Positions 11,939-14,132 of a DNA stretch of 14,132 bases are shown here, in pieces (the stretch's first letter is position 1; each line of letters begins with the position of its first letter). Source of the stretch: an uncultured Oscillospiraceae bacterium (lineage in GTDB: Bacteria; Bacillota; Clostridia; Oscillospirales; Ruminococcaceae); the NCBI GenBank assembly GCA_958427155.1, contig CAUABB010000014.1:1-14132 (forward strand). Reading direction: 5' to 3'. Under the pieces are notes generated by a model. The model saw nothing but the letters and a program-made list of their open reading frames with translations, was not told where the DNA came from and did no database searches. A program made the position numbers and the translations under genes.

Positions 11939-14132
11939 ATGAAACAGATTCCTTCTCTATCAATCAGCAAACGAATCGCGCTTTTAAAAGAGCGGTTTGA
12001 GAAAGATATTACCTTTGAAGACTTCGGACTTCGTTCCAAAATCTATCAAAAGGTTGCCGCAGAACATCCCGAGGTATCTGCTGATCTGCGGATTGCAATG
12101 GGGTTTCGGGAATTTCTGCAACAAAAAAGCGTCATTGTGCGCGAGCATGACCTGTTAGCCGGAAACCTGCGGTTTTACGGCTACAGTGAGTCGATTCCGG
12201 TCAGAAAAGTTTCAACTGGCGCGGGGATTATGCATAAAAAGGATGTGGACCTTCATCCGATGTTTCTCAACGCCGAGCTTTTCGACGTCTCAGAGGAAAT
12301 TGAAAATTACAAACGGCAGACCGGACAGACAGAAGGCCCCGAAGCCGCTCTGCTGGACCGTTATTACACCGCTCTTCAGGCGGGTGAATACAGCCGCTGG
12401 GCCAGCGGTCACGTCATTGCCGGATACGAAAAAGTCGTAACAAAAGGGCTCGGCGCGCTGATCCGGGAAGGGGAGGCCGCGCTTCAAAAGGCAGATAAAG
12501 CGCACCGCGACTGCGTGGAAGCGATGCTGATTACCGACCGGGCGGCGAAAGAATATATTCTGCGTTACCGGGACGCCGCGCTTGAGATGGCCCAAAAAAC
12601 CCAAAACCCGGAATACAAAGTGAGCTTAAAACGAATTGCGGACGCCTGCGAAAATATCAGCGAAAACCCTCCGCAAAGTTTTTTTGAAGCTGTTCAGCTT
12701 CTCATGCTGACTCATGATATGATTATCTGCGAAAGTGTTTCCGGCTCCATCTCTCTAGGGCGGGTTGACTATATTCTCTATCCTTATTACAAGAAAGACT
12801 TGGAAGAAGGGAAAATTTCCTTTGAAGAAGGATCTGAATATATCGACGCCCTTTGGCTTAAATTCGCTCAGCTGATGGAGGGATTTCAAAACGTAACCCT
12901 CGGCGGCTGCCACCCGGACGGCAGTTTCGCGGGAAACGAAATCACTGTTATGGGGCTGCGGGCAAGCCGAAAGATGATGCTTGACCAGCCGTTGATTTCC
13001 TACCGCTGTCACCCGGATATGCCCGACTTTTTCTGGGATGAAGTACAGGACCTCGTCCAGACCGGACTTGGATTCCCCGCCATGTTCAACGATAAAATCG
13101 TTTTTCAGGCCAAGGAGGGGGACGGTGTCAGTCCCCAGGACAGCTGGAATTACGGAATTGTCGGCTGTGTTGAGCCGGCAATTGGCGGGAAGGAATATTC
13201 CCGAACGGAAGAACTGCGGGTAAACTGGGTAAAACCTTTAGAGCTGATGTTGACCGGCGGCGTCTGCGCCTGCACAGGGGAGGAACTTCCGCTTAAAACC
13301 AAACGGGATCTTTCCAAAATTTCTTCTTTTGAGGAGTTTTACTGCTGGTATAAGGACGAACTGAGCTTTTCCACCCAATTGGCTATGAAGGCTTGCAACA
13401 TGCTTGACACCACTTACGGGAAAACCTGGCCCATTCCGTTTCTTTCCTCTACCATGGCGGAATGCTATGAAAAGGGAGAAGACGTAACCCGCGGTGGAAC
13501 GACCTATTCTTTTTCCACTCTAAATGCCTGTGGAATGGCTGACGCTGTCGATTCCCTTTCTGCTATCCGGGAGGTTGTGTTTGAGCGGAAACTTCTCACC
13601 CTGTCTGAGTTGGCAAAAATTTTACAGGATGACTTTCAGGGAAACGAGCCGCTTCGTCTGCTTCTCTCCAACCTTAAGGGCCGGTACGGAAACGGGGATG
13701 TGAAAACCGACTCTATAATGAAAGAGCTCTGCGACCTTTTCTGTGATCTCGGCCGAAATACTACAAATCCCTTTGGAAGGCATTTCCAAATCGGGCTGTA
13801 TACGGTAAGCTCCCACGCCAATATGGGAGCGAAAACCGGAGCCCTTCCCACCGGCCGCCACAAGGGTGTTTCTCTCGCAAACGCCCTTTCCCCCTGCCAG
13901 GGTGCTGATCGGCTCGGTCCAACGGCCGTAATCCGTTCTATCACCCAGGTAAATCATGCTGTCTGCGGAAACGGAATGGTACTTGACTTAAAGTTTAATC
14001 CGGCTTTTCTCAAAAAGCCGTCTCACCGCAAAGGAGTCCGGGAGCTCATCCAGACCTATTATGAAAACGGCGGAATGGAAGTACAGTTTAACGTAGTCAG
14101 TAGGGAAACACTGCTCGCCGCCAAGGCCGACC
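11939..14132 (+). CDS. Pyruvate-formate-lyase-like glycyl-radical enzyme, substrate unknown, 3' end missing
   Basis: The gene is open for 731 codons and runs off the right edge. The ATG at 11939 follows AAAGGAAGG. An ATG seven codons upstream lacks a fitting ribosome site. The fold is shown by SISLGRVDYILYPYY near residues 275-290, the active-site loop VGCVEPAIGG (C410 forms the thiyl radical, E412 is the general base), and PTGRHKG...GPTAVIRS near 637-665. H158 in ASGH fits the conserved substrate-side histidine. Cys-Val-Glu is typical of the dehydratase/lyase classes (glycerol or diol dehydratase, choline lyase) and not of true pyruvate formate-lyase, which has Cys-Cys. The expected radical-glycine motif should come about 10 codons beyond the window. 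The residues after the cysteine loop (GKEYSRTEELRVNW) and the N-terminal substrate segment (GYSESIPVRK) do not match classes I can recall. A radical-SAM activase should be encoded nearby, probably downstream. Confidence 0.92.
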   Translation, partial: MKQIPSLSISKRIALLKERFEKDITFEDFGLRSKIYQKVAAEHPEVSADLRIAMGFREFLQQKSVIVREHDLLAGNLRFYGYSESIPVRKVSTGAGIMHKKDVDLHPMFLNAELFDVSEEIENYKRQTGQTEGPEAALLDRYYTALQAGEYSRWASGHVIAGYEKVVTKGLGALIREGEAALQKADKAHRDCVEAMLITDRAAKEYILRYRDAALEMAQKTQNPEYKVSLKRIADACENISENPPQSFFEAVQLLMLTHDMIICESVSGSISLGRVDYILYPYYKKDLEEGKISFEEGSEYIDALWLKFAQLMEGFQNVTLGGCHPDGSFAGNEITVMGLRASRKMMLDQPLISYRCHPDMPDFFWDEVQDLVQTGLGFPAMFNDKIVFQAKEGDGVSPQDSWNYGIVGCVEPAIGGKEYSRTEELRVNWVKPLELMLTGGVCACTGEELPLKTKRDLSKISSFEEFYCWYKDELSFSTQLAMKACNMLDTTYGKTWPIPFLSSTMAECYEKGEDVTRGGTTYSFSTLNACGMADAVDSLSAIREVVFERKLLTLSELAKILQDDFQGNEPLRLLLSNLKGRYGNGDVKTDSIMKELCDLFCDLGRNTTNPFGRHFQIGLYTVSSHANMGAKTGALPTGRHKGVSLANALSPCQGADRLGPTAVIRSITQVNHAVCGNGMVLDLKFNPAFLKKPSHRKGVRELIQTYYENGGMEVQFNVVSRETLLAAKAD

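Noticed and set aside
13622..13957. Overlapping minus-strand open frames inside the glycyl-radical enzyme gene
   Set aside because: The plus frame is continuous and carries family motifs throughout, so these are shadow frames of GC-biased codons.
1..14132. CRISPR array, insertion sequence, prophage or toxin-antitoxin module
   Set aside because: I looked for spaced direct repeats, transposase or integrase motifs, terminal inverted repeats and small paired ORFs on both strands and saw none I can support.

Overview
The window looks like chromosomal DNA of an obligately anaerobic, moderate-GC Firmicute, most likely a gut-type Clostridia / Oscillospiraceae relative. The reasons are strong AGGAGG ribosome sites, several TTG starts, sigma-A promoters that are often extended -10 type, a VanY-type carboxypeptidase with a Ser-rich linker, and an oxygen-sensitive glycyl-radical enzyme. 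This placement is inferred from gene content and signals only. I see no rRNA, tRNA, CRISPR array, insertion sequence or phage gene.

Layout. (1) 1-244 (-) is the start of a PP-loop tRNA-thiolation (TtcA-like) gene. It is divergent from 404-1549 (+), a serine hydrolase of the beta-lactamase/esterase fold. (2) 4331-1600 (-) is a three-gene operon: an alpha/beta-hydrolase esterase, a PHP-domain phosphoesterase and a clan-A glycoside hydrolase. It ends convergently with the serine hydrolase at a perfect 18-bp bidirectional terminator. The esterase has an unusual start region: its strong Shine-Dalgarno faces only AUA/AUU or an out-of-frame UUG, not the annotated ATG. (3) 7375-4574 (-) is a second operon: a NatA-like ABC ATPase, a NatB-like ABC-2 permease (ATGA overlap) and a FabG-like short-chain dehydrogenase, ending at a clear terminator. 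(4) Divergent from it is 7629-8309 (+), a LolD/MacB-type ABC ATPase with no permease beside it. Then comes 8479-9645 (+), a GT28 glycolipid glycosyltransferase with its own promoter and a structured leader. (5) 11691-9764 (-) holds two membrane-anchored cell-wall hydrolases, a VanY-type D,D-carboxypeptidase and a GH25 lysozyme, separated by a terminator-like hairpin. (6) 11939 to the right edge (+) is a large pyruvate-formate-lyase-like glycyl-radical enzyme. It has the Gly-Cys-Val-Glu-Pro active-site loop and is cut off just before the expected radical glycine.

Themes: intracellular processing of a carbohydrate or acylated sugar (esterase, PHP, glycosidase), envelope biogenesis and remodelling (ABC exporters, glycolipid transferase, VanY, GH25), and anaerobic radical chemistry. 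The strongest leads for something undescribed are the glycyl-radical enzyme, whose substrate loop does not match the classes I can recall, and the start region of the esterase.
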